NCBI GenBank assembly: GCA_017463035.1
Contig: JAFTPY010000013.1
Location: 1 to 13,446 of the forward strand
Direction: 5' to 3'
DNA: 13,446 nt
From: Lachnospiraceae bacterium
GTDB lineage: Bacteria > Bacillota > Clostridia > Lachnospirales > Lachnospiraceae
Positions 5,636 to 13,248 of this stretch are shown here, piece by piece. Made by a program: the position numbers and the translations under genes. Each line of letters starts with the position of its first letter. Position 1 is the stretch's first letter. The notes under the pieces were generated by a model. The model did no database searches. It was not told the origin of the DNA and saw only the letters and a program-made list of their open reading frames with translations.

Positions 5636-8600
5636 ATGGCAGAAAAAAAGTTCTCGGAGTACATAGTCGAGTTATTACGAAACGGAAAACATTTGGTATA
5701 TGTGCAGGGACAAGGCGGTGTTGGCAAGAGTACCGCTTTGTTGGAATGCTATCGAAAACTTCTGGCGGAGTCTCATTTAAACATAATACCTATTTTTGTG
5801 CCGATAGAGCAATGCAGTGATGATGAGTTTGCTATCCGTAGGTATGTCTATACACATTATTTTGGAGGCGAAATAGGAACTGATGTGATGGCGGCTTACA
5901 TGAATCTGCAGCGGCTATTTGAGGCAGATGATGATTATCGCTATGTTTTGCTCTTCGATGGCTGGAATGAGCATTTTAGTGCAGGGAAGCTCGTTTCAGA
6001 GGTAGACATTCTCTCTCGGTATGAGAAAGTAAGTATTGTTTTAACCGGAAGAGAAGAGGTAAAAGATTTTCTTGACTGGGAACGAGTGAAATTAGTACCG
6101 CTATCGGAAGAGTATGTGGCGCAGATGGTTCCGGACGCTTCGGAGGAGGTGCGTAAACTGCTTACAATTCCGTTTTATTTATCCCGTTATATGGAGCGTG
6201 AAATGGATGTTCGGATATTGAGTGCCGGAACTCTTTTACGACAGTATGTGGATTATACGGTGGAGAAATTTCGACGTGCAAAAACTCATGCTAAAATAAA
6301 AGATATTGATTTGACGGAGGCGTTGACGATTGTAAAGAGCGAATGGTTTCCGTTGCTGTGTTTGGAGATTGCAAGACAAGGGAGAATGGACTTTTCTACT
6401 CGCGACATTAAACTGAAGGAAAGGATACGGGAGATTCCGACGGAGTTGGATATCGATATGGGCACGGTGTGTCGTAAGTTACTGGTTCCGATGGGCTTTG
6501 TTACAGAAATTGGAATGAACCGCAATCGCTTTAAAGTAGTCCATGAAATATATCGAGATTGGTTCGCGGCGACTTATTTGCATCAACTGTTACTGGAGCA
6601 TGCTTATACGGAGGAGGAAATCATAGAAATTCTTTCCGGACATGTTTCGAGAGACAGCATGCGTTTCTGCGCGGATTCTTTTAAGAAAAAAGAAGAGCTG
6701 ACAGTTATTTTACGTGAGATTAATAAACGTGTGGCGAGAAGAGATGAGTTGCGTCAGAATGAATTGTTAAACAAAAATATAGTGGATTTTTTTGCTACAG
6801 TCAGTCCGGTTTTGCAGGATATAAATTTTGCTTATAGAAACATGACATTAGTGAGTTTGGATGAATTTTGTCGGATTGAGAATGTGGATTTTACAGGGGC
6901 AGAGTTTGGCGGAGGTGCATTTAAAAGTTTAAAATATATAAAGTCAGACGGATGGGGAAGATGGCATGATTTTGTTTTGTTCCCAGAGGAGGATATAGTT
7001 GTATATTATGGCGGAACGGAAGCGCATAAGGTTGATTGCCGCTGCGGCCGGGATACCAAATTGCCGTCTGCATATTATGGCGGAAGGTTTGATGGGAGGA
7101 CATACTATTATGCCGATCCTCCGGAGGGACCGGAGAATGAGACCGAGCAGGTGAAGTATCTTGTAATCGATGCGAAAACAGGAGGGATAGAGAAATATAT
7201 AGATGAGGTTTTGGCATCAGAGTTAATGAGAGAAAGTGAAGGATTATGGGATGACAGCCTGATAGAATATACGCAAAATGAAATATACACATTGACGGAA
7301 TCCGGAAAAGAGAAAAAATGTATTTTTAAGGCGAAAAAAAGAAGTGAGATTATAGGAGTATCAAGAGTAAGAGATAAATTGTTGGTAGGACTTGATTGTT
7401 CAAAAAGAAAAAAGTGGTTGGTTAACTTGATTGACATTCACAGTGAAAAGTCGGTTGGACACTTGGAAGGACGAGAAGCCGAAAGCTTTTTGAAAAAAGA
7501 AGAGGCTATGTATGGGAAAAGACAAGGAGGTAAGTTTGAATTTTTTGAAAATAACGTATATATATCAGAGGGGAGCGAAAGCAAGAGATGCGTATTAAGA
7601 ACCAATAAACCGATAGACCAAATATTGGAAATGAAAGATTGGTTATTGGTAGTGACAAAATATGGGATAGAATGCTATAAATTTGTTGCGGACAAATCGT
7701 TATGCGAGCAATGGGAAATCAGTTGGTATGAGAGCAGGATGCAACCGGTTACACAGCAGGGTAGATTATTCTTTAAAATCGAAAAGCCGGATAAAAGCAG
7801 TACATGGGCAAAGGTATTACACAAAGAAGACGAAAAACTGCCGGAGGTAAGGATATTAAAACGTTTTGAGGAAGATAGAAAAGAGCATATGTTATTAACG
7901 GATGAGATAGCACTGTTTACCGAAATAGGCACAGGAAAGCTCTATGTATTGGACGAACAAACCATGGAATATAAAGAGTTGGTGGATTTTAATAAAAGAA
8001 GTAGAGAGGGGGAGAAAAGATATTTTTCAGAAACGGAAAAAAGAAAAGCGGTTCGCTTGAGCGATGGGAGTATTGTTATACAGATTAAAATGTATTGTGA
8101 GGAAACGCAAAGGAAGTATTTGGAACTTTACAAAATAACTTCAAGCGGGGAATATAATTATCTGTTTCGGTTTGAGTATGCTTTTAGTCAGCCGGAAACA
8201 CTGTTTATGCCAGATGGATTTGTGGTACGAGGATATACTCGTGCAAACCACTTTATGGTGATAAGTTATGACGGAAATATTCTACATAAGAAAAAATTAG
8301 ACGGAATCTATGGGGATATGTATGCCGCCAAGAATGGTGTTTTTTTTCTGGAAAGAAACTGGATTGATACAACTAAAGGCAAGAATGCTGTATGCTTTTT
8401 TGATTTTGCAACGGGAGAGTTTTATGGGTTAAAGCTTATGTTTGGCGATGATTTTTTCGGAAAAATCGTAGTCGATGAAGATATAAATAAGGTGTTGTTT
8501 TTCAAAGAGCAGGGAAGTCGGTATATTGTTTTTGACACGGAACGGGATGGAGAGAAGCTTCTTTTGGGAAAAAGATTTGGAGAGATTAAAGGCATGCCGT

Positions 8601-8926
8601 CTGAATGTTTTATGTATTATCGCAATGATGAGTTGTTCTTTCTGGATGGGCTGGTCGAACATCCGGTGTTAGATACTGAGGAGAAAGAATCCTTGATGGC
8701 ATATCGTGCGTTTTCGCATAATCTTGCTGGAGCTGTATTTAAAGATGTAAAAGGTTTTACCGAAGAGGAACTGGGCATTTTAAAATTATACGGTGCGGAA
8801 GGGATAAAAGAAAAAAATCATGTGACCTCCCGGAAGCAATTCGAAAGAGAGGATTTCCCGGCTTGGGAAGTGAGGCAAGAGGACGCGCTGGAAAATGATG
8901 TATTTTCTTTTAAGAAAGTTCGATGA
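5636..8926 (+). CDS. NACHT/STAND-type NTPase with propeller-like C-terminal half
   Basis: A 1096-residue protein built like a signal-transducing STAND ATPase. Residues 25-33 are a Walker A (GQGGVGKST, Lys31) and 104-112 a NACHT-style Walker B with a small residue after the Asp (VLLFDGWNE). 'IVLTGRE' at 134-140 fits sensor 1. Residues about 150-400 are helical, in the place of the winged-helix and helical arm. At about 416 a short pentapeptide-like stretch appears ('VDFTGAEFGGGAF'). From about 430 to 1020 there are repeated four-strand-like units ending in V/I-x-D or Y-x-F turns, read as a beta-propeller-like sensor. The end has 'NLAGAVFKDVKGFTEEELGI', again pentapeptide-like. There is no N-terminal effector domain and no membrane segment. 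Proteins of this class include bacterial antiphage NACHT proteins; that role is an inference here. It is a single gene with its own promoter and terminator, and its second half looks more AT-rich than the left part of the window. Confidence 0.85.
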   Translation: MAEKKFSEYIVELLRNGKHLVYVQGQGGVGKSTALLECYRKLLAESHLNIIPIFVPIEQCSDDEFAIRRYVYTHYFGGEIGTDVMAAYMNLQRLFEADDDYRYVLLFDGWNEHFSAGKLVSEVDILSRYEKVSIVLTGREEVKDFLDWERVKLVPLSEEYVAQMVPDASEEVRKLLTIPFYLSRYMEREMDVRILSAGTLLRQYVDYTVEKFRRAKTHAKIKDIDLTEALTIVKSEWFPLLCLEIARQGRMDFSTRDIKLKERIREIPTELDIDMGTVCRKLLVPMGFVTEIGMNRNRFKVVHEIYRDWFAATYLHQLLLEHAYTEEEIIEILSGHVSRDSMRFCADSFKKKEELTVILREINKRVARRDELRQNELLNKNIVDFFATVSPVLQDINFAYRNMTLVSLDEFCRIENVDFTGAEFGGGAFKSLKYIKSDGWGRWHDFVLFPEEDIVVYYGGTEAHKVDCRCGRDTKLPSAYYGGRFDGRTYYYADPPEGPENETEQVKYLVIDAKTGGIEKYIDEVLASELMRESEGLWDDSLIEYTQNEIYTLTESGKEKKCIFKAKKRSEIIGVSRVRDKLLVGLDCSKRKKWLVNLIDIHSEKSVGHLEGREAESFLKKEEAMYGKRQGGKFEFFENNVYISEGSESKRCVLRTNKPIDQILEMKDWLLVVTKYGIECYKFVADKSLCEQWEISWYESRMQPVTQQGRLFFKIEKPDKSSTWAKVLHKEDEKLPEVRILKRFEEDRKEHMLLTDEIALFTEIGTGKLYVLDEQTMEYKELVDFNKRSREGEKRYFSETEKRKAVRLSDGSIVIQIKMYCEETQRKYLELYKITSSGEYNYLFRFEYAFSQPETLFMPDGFVVRGYTRANHFMVISYDGNILHKKKLDGIYGDMYAAKNGVFFLERNWIDTTKGKNAVCFFDFATGEFYGLKLMFGDDFFGKIVVDEDINKVLFFKEQGSRYIVFDTERDGEKLLLGKRFGEIKGMPSECFMYYRNDELFFLDGLVEHPVLDTEEKESLMAYRAFSHNLAGAVFKDVKGFTEEELGILKLYGAEGIKEKNHVTSRKQFEREDFPAWEVRQEDALENDVFSFKKVR

Positions 8927-8950
8927 GTGAAGTAGTAAAATAAAATATTA

Positions 8951-9002
8951 AAAAGAGGGTGGCCATAAGTCGGTTTATGACTTGCGGACAGAGCCCTCTT
9001 TT
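8951..9002. terminator. Bidirectional terminator between NACHT gene and winged-helix gene
   Basis: AAAAGAGGG (8951-8959) pairs with CCCTCTTTT (8994-9002), and an inner AAGTC/GACTT hairpin (8967-8971 with 8979-8983) sits in the loop. The stem ends in T or A runs on both strands and the flanking genes converge, so it serves both. Confidence 0.85.
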
Positions 9003-9016
9003 GTGTTTATAAGCGG

Positions 9017-9529
9017 TTATTCTATGGTCTCAAATCCGGCAAACCAGTCATTTTGAAACAGAGAATCGTTTGTTATCGGATCGCCTTCGTATGAGATGCT
9101 TCGTTGCTTTAAATAATCGGGGAAACGCTTGCGGCTGTTATTCAATATGGTTTCGGGAGAAAGGTGAGTGTCTGTATGACTTTGTATGCTTTGCTTTTGT
9201 TTCATACAATCAAGCCGATAGCCTTCTCCTTTTATGGTTTTTAACGGACCGGTTTTCCCTTTGCCGGTATCATTAATAGCCTTTCTGATTTCCTTTATAA
9301 GCCCGGCTATTTGATTATGTTCATCGTGTTCAAGATCATCGATTGCGTTGTCCGGCCACACGTTTTCGTATATAGGATTGTGTTTTACGATGTGGTTTTT
9401 GTTTTGAATCAAATATATGAGCAATCTTCTTGCCTGTGGAGTGAGCGGTCGAACTTCGTTGTCTAAATACAACTCCAAGGTGTTTTTATCAAAATAACAA
9501 TTTTCGGATAAATAAACTTGAGAAGTCAT
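9017..9529 (-). CDS. Orphan OmpR/PhoB-type winged-helix regulator without receiver domain
   Basis: A 170-residue DNA-binding protein. Residues 12-107 match the Trans_reg_C fold: 'DNEVRPLTPQARRLLIYLIQ' corresponds to the strand-helix start (the LTPxE region), 'IVKHNPIYENVWPD' to the second helix, 'HNQIAGLIKEIRKAI' to the recognition helix, and 'LKTIKGEGYRLD' to the C-terminal wing (IRTVRGxGYRL). There is no phospho-acceptor receiver domain, no membrane segment and no adjacent histidine kinase. The last 63 residues are polar, with many Ser/Asp/Gln, ending in 'FQNDWFAGFETIE'. The ATG at 9529 has AGGAG 8 nt upstream. The gene is divergent from the operon starting at 9693, and three 11-bp direct repeats of the kind bound by this family lie between them. 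It is the natural candidate to regulate that operon; how it senses a signal is unknown. Confidence 0.88.
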   Translation of the reverse strand: MTSQVYLSENCYFDKNTLELYLDNEVRPLTPQARRLLIYLIQNKNHIVKHNPIYENVWPDNAIDDLEHDEHNQIAGLIKEIRKAINDTGKGKTGPLKTIKGEGYRLDCMKQKQSIQSHTDTHLSPETILNNSRKRFPDYLKQRSISYEGDPITNDSLFQNDWFAGFETIE

Positions 9530-9549
9530 GATAACGTCTCCTTTTTGCT

Positions 9550-9604
9550 TTTCATATAATTCTCATTTAGCTCTCATCTAGTTCTCATATTGGGATGTTA
9601 CAAT
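9550..9604 (+). promoter_or_regulatory. Operator of 11-bp direct repeats plus -10 box of the operon
   Basis: TCTCAT occurs at 9561, 9572 and 9583, exactly 11 bp apart, preceded by a degenerate TTTCAT at 9550. The intervening bases are similar (TTAGC, CTAGT). The last repeat ends at 9588, 10 bp before TACAAT (9599-9604). PhoB-family proteins bind tandem 11-bp repeats (TGTCAT type) that replace the -35 box at this same distance, and no good -35 hexamer is present here. The likely ligand is the divergent winged-helix protein, and because the repeats also lie just upstream of its own start codon, autoregulation is plausible. Confidence 0.7.
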
Positions 9605-9692
9605 AAGCTTAACAAAGAAAAAGAGACTTCTTCAATGCAATTGTAGCACAAGCAGTGAGGGAATACAAGCGGCGGAAAGGAGAACGGGTAGT

Positions 9693-9824
9693 ATGTTTGA
9701 GGTGAGTGATTTTGATAAGTGGTTTGCTGACCGTGACGAAGAGGTGGCGGAGGATTGGGAACCGGTAGATATGGCAGAGCTGTTGATGGAGTTCTTTGAT
9801 GGTGAATCTATGGAATCGGAATAA
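9693..9824 (+). CDS. Small acidic protein, 43 aa
   Basis: A short ORF that begins 'MFEVSDFDKWFADRDEEVAE' and has about 17 Asp/Glu against two Arg/Lys. GAAAGGAG lies about 10 nt upstream of the ATG, and the stop is 12 nt before the next ATG, whose own AAAGGAG begins in the stop codon region, so translation is tightly linked. The second half, 'MAELLMEFF', could form an amphipathic helix. It is the first gene of the operon. I recognise no family. An adaptor, inhibitor or antitoxin-like partner would fit its size and charge, but that is a guess. The motif 'KWFAD' recalls 'DWFAG' near the end of the winged-helix protein, which may be chance. Confidence 0.7.
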   Translation: MFEVSDFDKWFADRDEEVAEDWEPVDMAELLMEFFDGESMESE

Positions 9825-9836
9825 AGGAGAAAAGGG

Positions 9837-11087
9837 ATGAGAGAAAGAAAAAAGCTGGGTGTATGGCTCAAAGAGATTGTGGAGGAAGATACTTTATATC
9901 CCGCGTCCAAATATGCTGGTATCTTGTGTCTGGTTGTGTCCATGTATCTTTGCAGAGTCATAACCAAGACGACGGTGGATGAATTTGAATCTTTGCGGGA
10001 GTGGATTGACGAAACCAATATTCACTTTTTGGTGGAAACAAAGAAGGAACTGTGGAAGAAAAAATTGCGAAGCTATTGGAAGCCGGTATTGGACGCAATG
10101 TTTTATATTTTCTCCGGGGATGAAAAACTGAAACGGCAGAAAGTTACTTCGGTTGCACATTTGGCAGAATTTCTGAATCAGTATGAAGTTCCGTTGGCTT
10201 TCTGTAAGGAGGATTACGATAATTTATGGGAATTCGTTACTATTGAGGCTGTGTTTGATCATGTTACAGGAGATTTATACATTCTTGATCGGATTACGAA
10301 AGATGACGGGAAAACGATACCTGTTGTAAAAAAACCGCTTATAATGAGTGATTGCATTGAGGAAAAAAAGACAGCGGAGATTGTTTATTACGGTGTAGAG
10401 CGGATGTTTGTAAATGAAGAAAACGGTAACCGGAGAATTCTGATGTACATGCCAAGGCTTCATGGAGTATTTGTTGTTGACCTTAAGTATAATGTGAAGT
10501 TATTTATGGCCAACCGCTATTTGGTGGGTAGTAATTTCGTGGGAGATGTGTGCAGTTATAAGATGAAAGACACCCTTCCTGTACCGACAGAACTTGAAAA
10601 GGAAGCTCAAATCGGCGGGTTTTATATCGACGCGGATGGAAAGTTTGTGACAGAATCCATTCCGCTTCGTGAGGGAAAGTTCGATTACATCGGGCATGCG
10701 ATGCTCAATGTAAATACTTTTTTTGCGGGAATGGTAATTTACAATTGCAAAGAGGAAGTTTTTGAAGTATTTCTTCCACCGGATGTGTCTATCGGAATTA
10801 TTGATACGGTGAAAAAGAGTTTTCGTTTGCCGGTAGAAACGGTCTATAAATTTCGGAGAGGAAAAACAGCAACGGTGGATGTAACAGAGGGCTTTTACGA
10901 GAATGAAAAGATGCAAGCGTTTGTCCCTCCGAGGGATGTATCTTCAACGAAAGATGGGGGTAAGACTATAAGCAAAAAAAGTGTCCCGGGATGTATGACG
11001 GAAAAGGATGATCTTTCTTTTGATGAATTTGTAGAATTTTTAAAGGAGAAGGAAGAGAAAGGAGGAGATGGCAGTGGAATGGGATAA
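9837..11087 (+). CDS. Unrecognised 416-aa protein of the ClpX-like operon
   Basis: I do not recognise this protein. It is soluble overall. One hydrophobic stretch near residues 27-42 ('AGILCLVVSMYLCRVI') looks more like a buried helix than a membrane anchor, since charged residues follow closely. Residues about 45-125 are helical and charged. From about 130 to 340 the sequence looks beta-rich ('AVFDHVTGDLYILDRI', 'RILMYMPRLHGVFVVDL', 'GMVIYNCKEEVFEVFLPP'). A polar linker precedes an acidic/amphipathic tail, 'LSFDEFVEFLKEKEE', that could dock on a partner. AAAGGAG precedes ATG 9837. Its last 20 nt overlap the next gene and contain that gene's ribosome site, so the two proteins are probably made in fixed ratio and work together. 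Confidence 0.85.
   Translation: MRERKKLGVWLKEIVEEDTLYPASKYAGILCLVVSMYLCRVITKTTVDEFESLREWIDETNIHFLVETKKELWKKKLRSYWKPVLDAMFYIFSGDEKLKRQKVTSVAHLAEFLNQYEVPLAFCKEDYDNLWEFVTIEAVFDHVTGDLYILDRITKDDGKTIPVVKKPLIMSDCIEEKKTAEIVYYGVERMFVNEENGNRRILMYMPRLHGVFVVDLKYNVKLFMANRYLVGSNFVGDVCSYKMKDTLPVPTELEKEAQIGGFYIDADGKFVTESIPLREGKFDYIGHAMLNVNTFFAGMVIYNCKEEVFEVFLPPDVSIGIIDTVKKSFRLPVETVYKFRRGKTATVDVTEGFYENEKMQAFVPPRDVSSTKDGGKTISKKSVPGCMTEKDDLSFDEFVEFLKEKEEKGGDGSGMG
11058..11065 (+). promoter_or_regulatory. Ribosome site that bears on the start of the ClpX-like gene
   Basis: AAAGGAGG ends only 2 nt before ATG 11068 but 8 nt before the in-frame GTG at 11074. Standard spacing favours the GTG, which would shorten the protein by two residues. 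Confidence 0.6.
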
Positions 11088-12042
11088 GAAAGTAGATAAA
11101 AGCTTTCCCGTGAAGTTGAAAAAGTATCTGGACAGATTTGTTGTCGGTCAGGAGGAATGTAAAAGAGAAGCCGCCTTGGCAGTGTTTCGTCATATTTACT
11201 TTGGGGAGAGAAGACCATTCCTGGTCATCGGTCCCAGTGGATGTGGAAAAAGCCTTATGTTTCGCGCATTAGAGGGATGTCCGTTGATTCCGAAAGATTA
11301 CTCGATTATGTGCTTCGATGTCGCTCGATTGACCCCTGAAGGCACGAAGGGTGAAGATCCTCTGGATATCATTAAAAATTTTGCCAAGAAGTGTATTCTT
11401 GAGGACAATAAGAGCAGAAAAGGGTTAATTTATCTTGATGAGATTGACAAGATTGTGATGCCTTCAACTATGGCAAGTGGTGAAAATATTAATGCAAGCG
11501 TCCAGTTTCAGCTTATGAATTTTATCGAAGGAGAACAGGTCGTGGGGGTGGATACAAAACGTATCTTGTTTGCCTGTGGCGGCGCTTTTACAATGCTGGA
11601 CGAGCTTTGGAAACAGCGTAAAAAGAAAAATCCAGTCGGTTTTTCTGCTACGAAGGAAGAAGATAAGAGTCTGTTTTCGGAGGCGACCTTGAGAGATGAT
11701 TTAATTGAGGTGGGGGCCCAAAAAGAATTTTTAGGTAGGATTACCGGGATTGTGCAGAACAAGGCATTGACGCGCCTGCAGATGAAGGCTTTATTGGTTC
11801 ATCCTACGAGAGGCATTATCTCTCAGAAAAGGGAAAGTTTCCGGCGAATTGGTTTGGATTTTGAAATTAATGAAGAAACGGTAGATTGGATGGTAAAGGA
11901 GGCGATTAAGGAAAATTTGGGCGCGCGGAGTCTGAACAATGTATTTGAAAAGATTTTAGGGAATGTGGAATTTGATATGCTGGAAAGAGGTATCTCGACT
12001 GTGAATATCAACAAGGAGATGATGTTGGAGAGAAAGAAATAA
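11068..12042 (+). CDS. ClpX-like AAA+ ATPase lacking the zinc domain, with altered pore loop
   Basis: A 324-residue AAA+ protein that aligns by eye with the ATPase core of ClpX/HslU. Seen: Walker A GPSGCGKS (55-62), Walker B LIYLDE (120-125), 'ILFACGGAF' (166-174) as in ClpX, arginine finger in EFLGR (Arg224), 'VHPTRGIISQ' in place of the ClpX 'PKNALVKQ', and sensor 2 in LGARSL (Arg287). Missing or changed: no N-terminal zinc domain; the GYVG pore loop is GTKG (92-95) within 'LTPEGTKGEDP'; and the RKH loop is deleted, with only a short linker between 'FIEGEQ' and 'VDTKRILF'. 'NPVGFSA' (188-194) lies where ClpX has its ClpP-docking IGF loop. ATP hydrolysis is therefore likely, but ordinary unfolding and threading is doubtful. 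No clpP is nearby. The start may be GTG 11074. It overlaps the preceding gene. Confidence 0.88.
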   Translation: MAVEWDKKVDKSFPVKLKKYLDRFVVGQEECKREAALAVFRHIYFGERRPFLVIGPSGCGKSLMFRALEGCPLIPKDYSIMCFDVARLTPEGTKGEDPLDIIKNFAKKCILEDNKSRKGLIYLDEIDKIVMPSTMASGENINASVQFQLMNFIEGEQVVGVDTKRILFACGGAFTMLDELWKQRKKKNPVGFSATKEEDKSLFSEATLRDDLIEVGAQKEFLGRITGIVQNKALTRLQMKALLVHPTRGIISQKRESFRRIGLDFEINEETVDWMVKEAIKENLGARSLNNVFEKILGNVEFDMLERGISTVNINKEMMLERKK

Positions 12043-12063
12043 TCGGAAAGGAAGGTACCGCGT

Positions 12064-12444
12064 ATGAAGATTATGAGGAAGTTTTTAGGAAAAAGTATGG
12101 CGCTCGTGTTGGTAATCTATACGATTCTCATGAGTGCAGGTCCGGCGGTGACAGCGGAGGCGGCAAAGGAAACACATGAGTGCGTTGCCGGGATTTGTGA
12201 ACCGTATACCTGGAGCTATTGTGATAACGGAGACGGTACACATGCTCATGCGGTAAACAGCTATATTCGGTGTATAAGCTGTAAAAGTGTGATGGATGAG
12301 GATAAATATCGAGCAATCGAGCCGCATGACTACGGTACTACAGGAAAATGTGCATGTGGTGCGTTACAACCACACGTCCACAAGGCGGTCATGTGTGCGG
12401 TGGTTTCGGATGTATATACTCCCATCGAGGGTGGTATGCATTAG
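12064..12444 (+). CDS. Secreted Cys-rich protein, N-terminal fragment up to in-frame TAG
   Basis: The first 126 residues have a signal peptide: a basic start (MKIMRKFLGK), a hydrophobic core ('SMALVLVIYTILMSAG') and a likely cleavage site near 'VTAEA'. After it come Cys pairs and His residues: 'HECVAGICEPYTWSYC', 'RCISCKSVMDE', 'GKCACGA', 'HVHKAVMC'. This suggests metal binding or disulfides outside the cell. The TAG at 12442-12444 looks premature: the same frame continues at once with further C-x-C sequence, so this is probably the front part of a longer gene. It lies 21 bp after the ClpX-like gene, behind a GGAAAGG ribosome site, as the next gene of the operon. Confidence 0.7.
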   Translation: MKIMRKFLGKSMALVLVIYTILMSAGPAVTAEAAKETHECVAGICEPYTWSYCDNGDGTHAHAVNSYIRCISCKSVMDEDKYRAIEPHDYGTTGKCACGALQPHVHKAVMCAVVSDVYTPIEGGMH

Positions 12445-12486
12445 CTTCGCAGAATACAGGTTGAAAAGTGTTCATGCGGAGAGATC

Positions 12487-13248
12487 ATGAAAACGGATGT
12501 AATCGACATTGATTCTCTGCATGACTTTAATGGATTAAAGTGTATTTACTGTGGCCACCAGTGTGAGACCGTGGAAACCAGAGTTGTTTCTGAAACTATT
12601 GAAGCGACAGAGGCAGGTCACTACAGAATTCAGAGTATTGTAGATATTACTTGCTGCGGTGCCGAAATCAACGGAAGGTGTCTGAAATCCGGCTTGGAAG
12701 GTCATTCTAAAGACGTAAAGTTTTACGAGATTTCCCACCCACACTTCCTTGTGGAACAGTGTAGTATTTGCCTCCATTCCTCCATCAATAAGAATAAGAA
12801 ACAGGATCGTGACGATTGTGTGGAGTGTATGTTTGAAGCTTCTTCCAATGATAATCGAAACGGTCTGCTGGATGCAAAGGAATATGAAGAGGTTGTAAAA
12901 GAACTCCCGGTACCGGAGGCTTGCAAGGGTGAAGAATTCGTAAAGGGTAGTAAGATTAGTGAGACTGTAACGTATGTGGATTTGTCTTCTCATGCTCGTG
13001 TAGTTCAGTACGCGGCGAAATGCAAAGAGTGTGGAGGAAACCATGCTACAGATGATAGCCATCGATTCTCGGATGTCTTTCTTGAAGCGCACACGCCGGA
13101 GGAGAGTACACTTGGAACCTCTTCCTGTGCGGTTTGCGGTGAAAACTTGTCGTTACGTGAGGCAGAAAATCTCATGGATACTGTAGTTGATACGGTTGCT
13201 ACAGATACGGGACGCGTTCTCTATTATGAGTTAAAGGACTTTGACTAA
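12487..13248 (+). CDS. Cys-rich protein, central fragment in the same frame
   Basis: 253 residues from ATG 12487, in the same frame as the preceding fragment and preceded in frame by 14 coding-like codons (LRRIQVEKCSCGEI) directly after the TAG. It has many Cys motifs: 'LKCIYCGHQC', 'ITCCGAEINGRC', 'EQCSICLHSS', 'DDCVEC', 'AKCKECGGNH', 'SSCAVCGENL'. These look like a row of small zinc-binding or disulfide modules. There is no signal peptide of its own. A modest ribosome site (GGAGAG) precedes the ATG, so separate translation is possible. It ends at TAA 13246-13248, after which the frame again continues. Most likely it is the middle of one broken gene. Confidence 0.6.
   Translation: MKTDVIDIDSLHDFNGLKCIYCGHQCETVETRVVSETIEATEAGHYRIQSIVDITCCGAEINGRCLKSGLEGHSKDVKFYEISHPHFLVEQCSICLHSSINKNKKQDRDDCVECMFEASSNDNRNGLLDAKEYEEVVKELPVPEACKGEEFVKGSKISETVTYVDLSSHARVVQYAAKCKECGGNHATDDSHRFSDVFLEAHTPEESTLGTSSCAVCGENLSLREAENLMDTVVDTVATDTGRVLYYELKDFD

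Noticed and set aside
9550..9588. CRISPR array
   Set aside because: The repeat unit is only 11 bp with 5-bp gaps; it fits an operator, and no cas gene is present.
12442..12444. UAG recoding (selenocysteine/pyrrolysine-type or amber readthrough)
   Set aside because: A second interruption is TAA, no downstream recoding structure is evident, and other genes here stop normally at TAG (389-391, 4862-4864). Decay or a sequencing error is simpler.
12296..12490. 64-codon ORF bridging the TAG at 12442 as a possible frameshift partner
   Set aside because: The fragments on both sides of the TAG are already in the same frame, so no shift is needed, and this frame has no Cys-x-Cys pattern.
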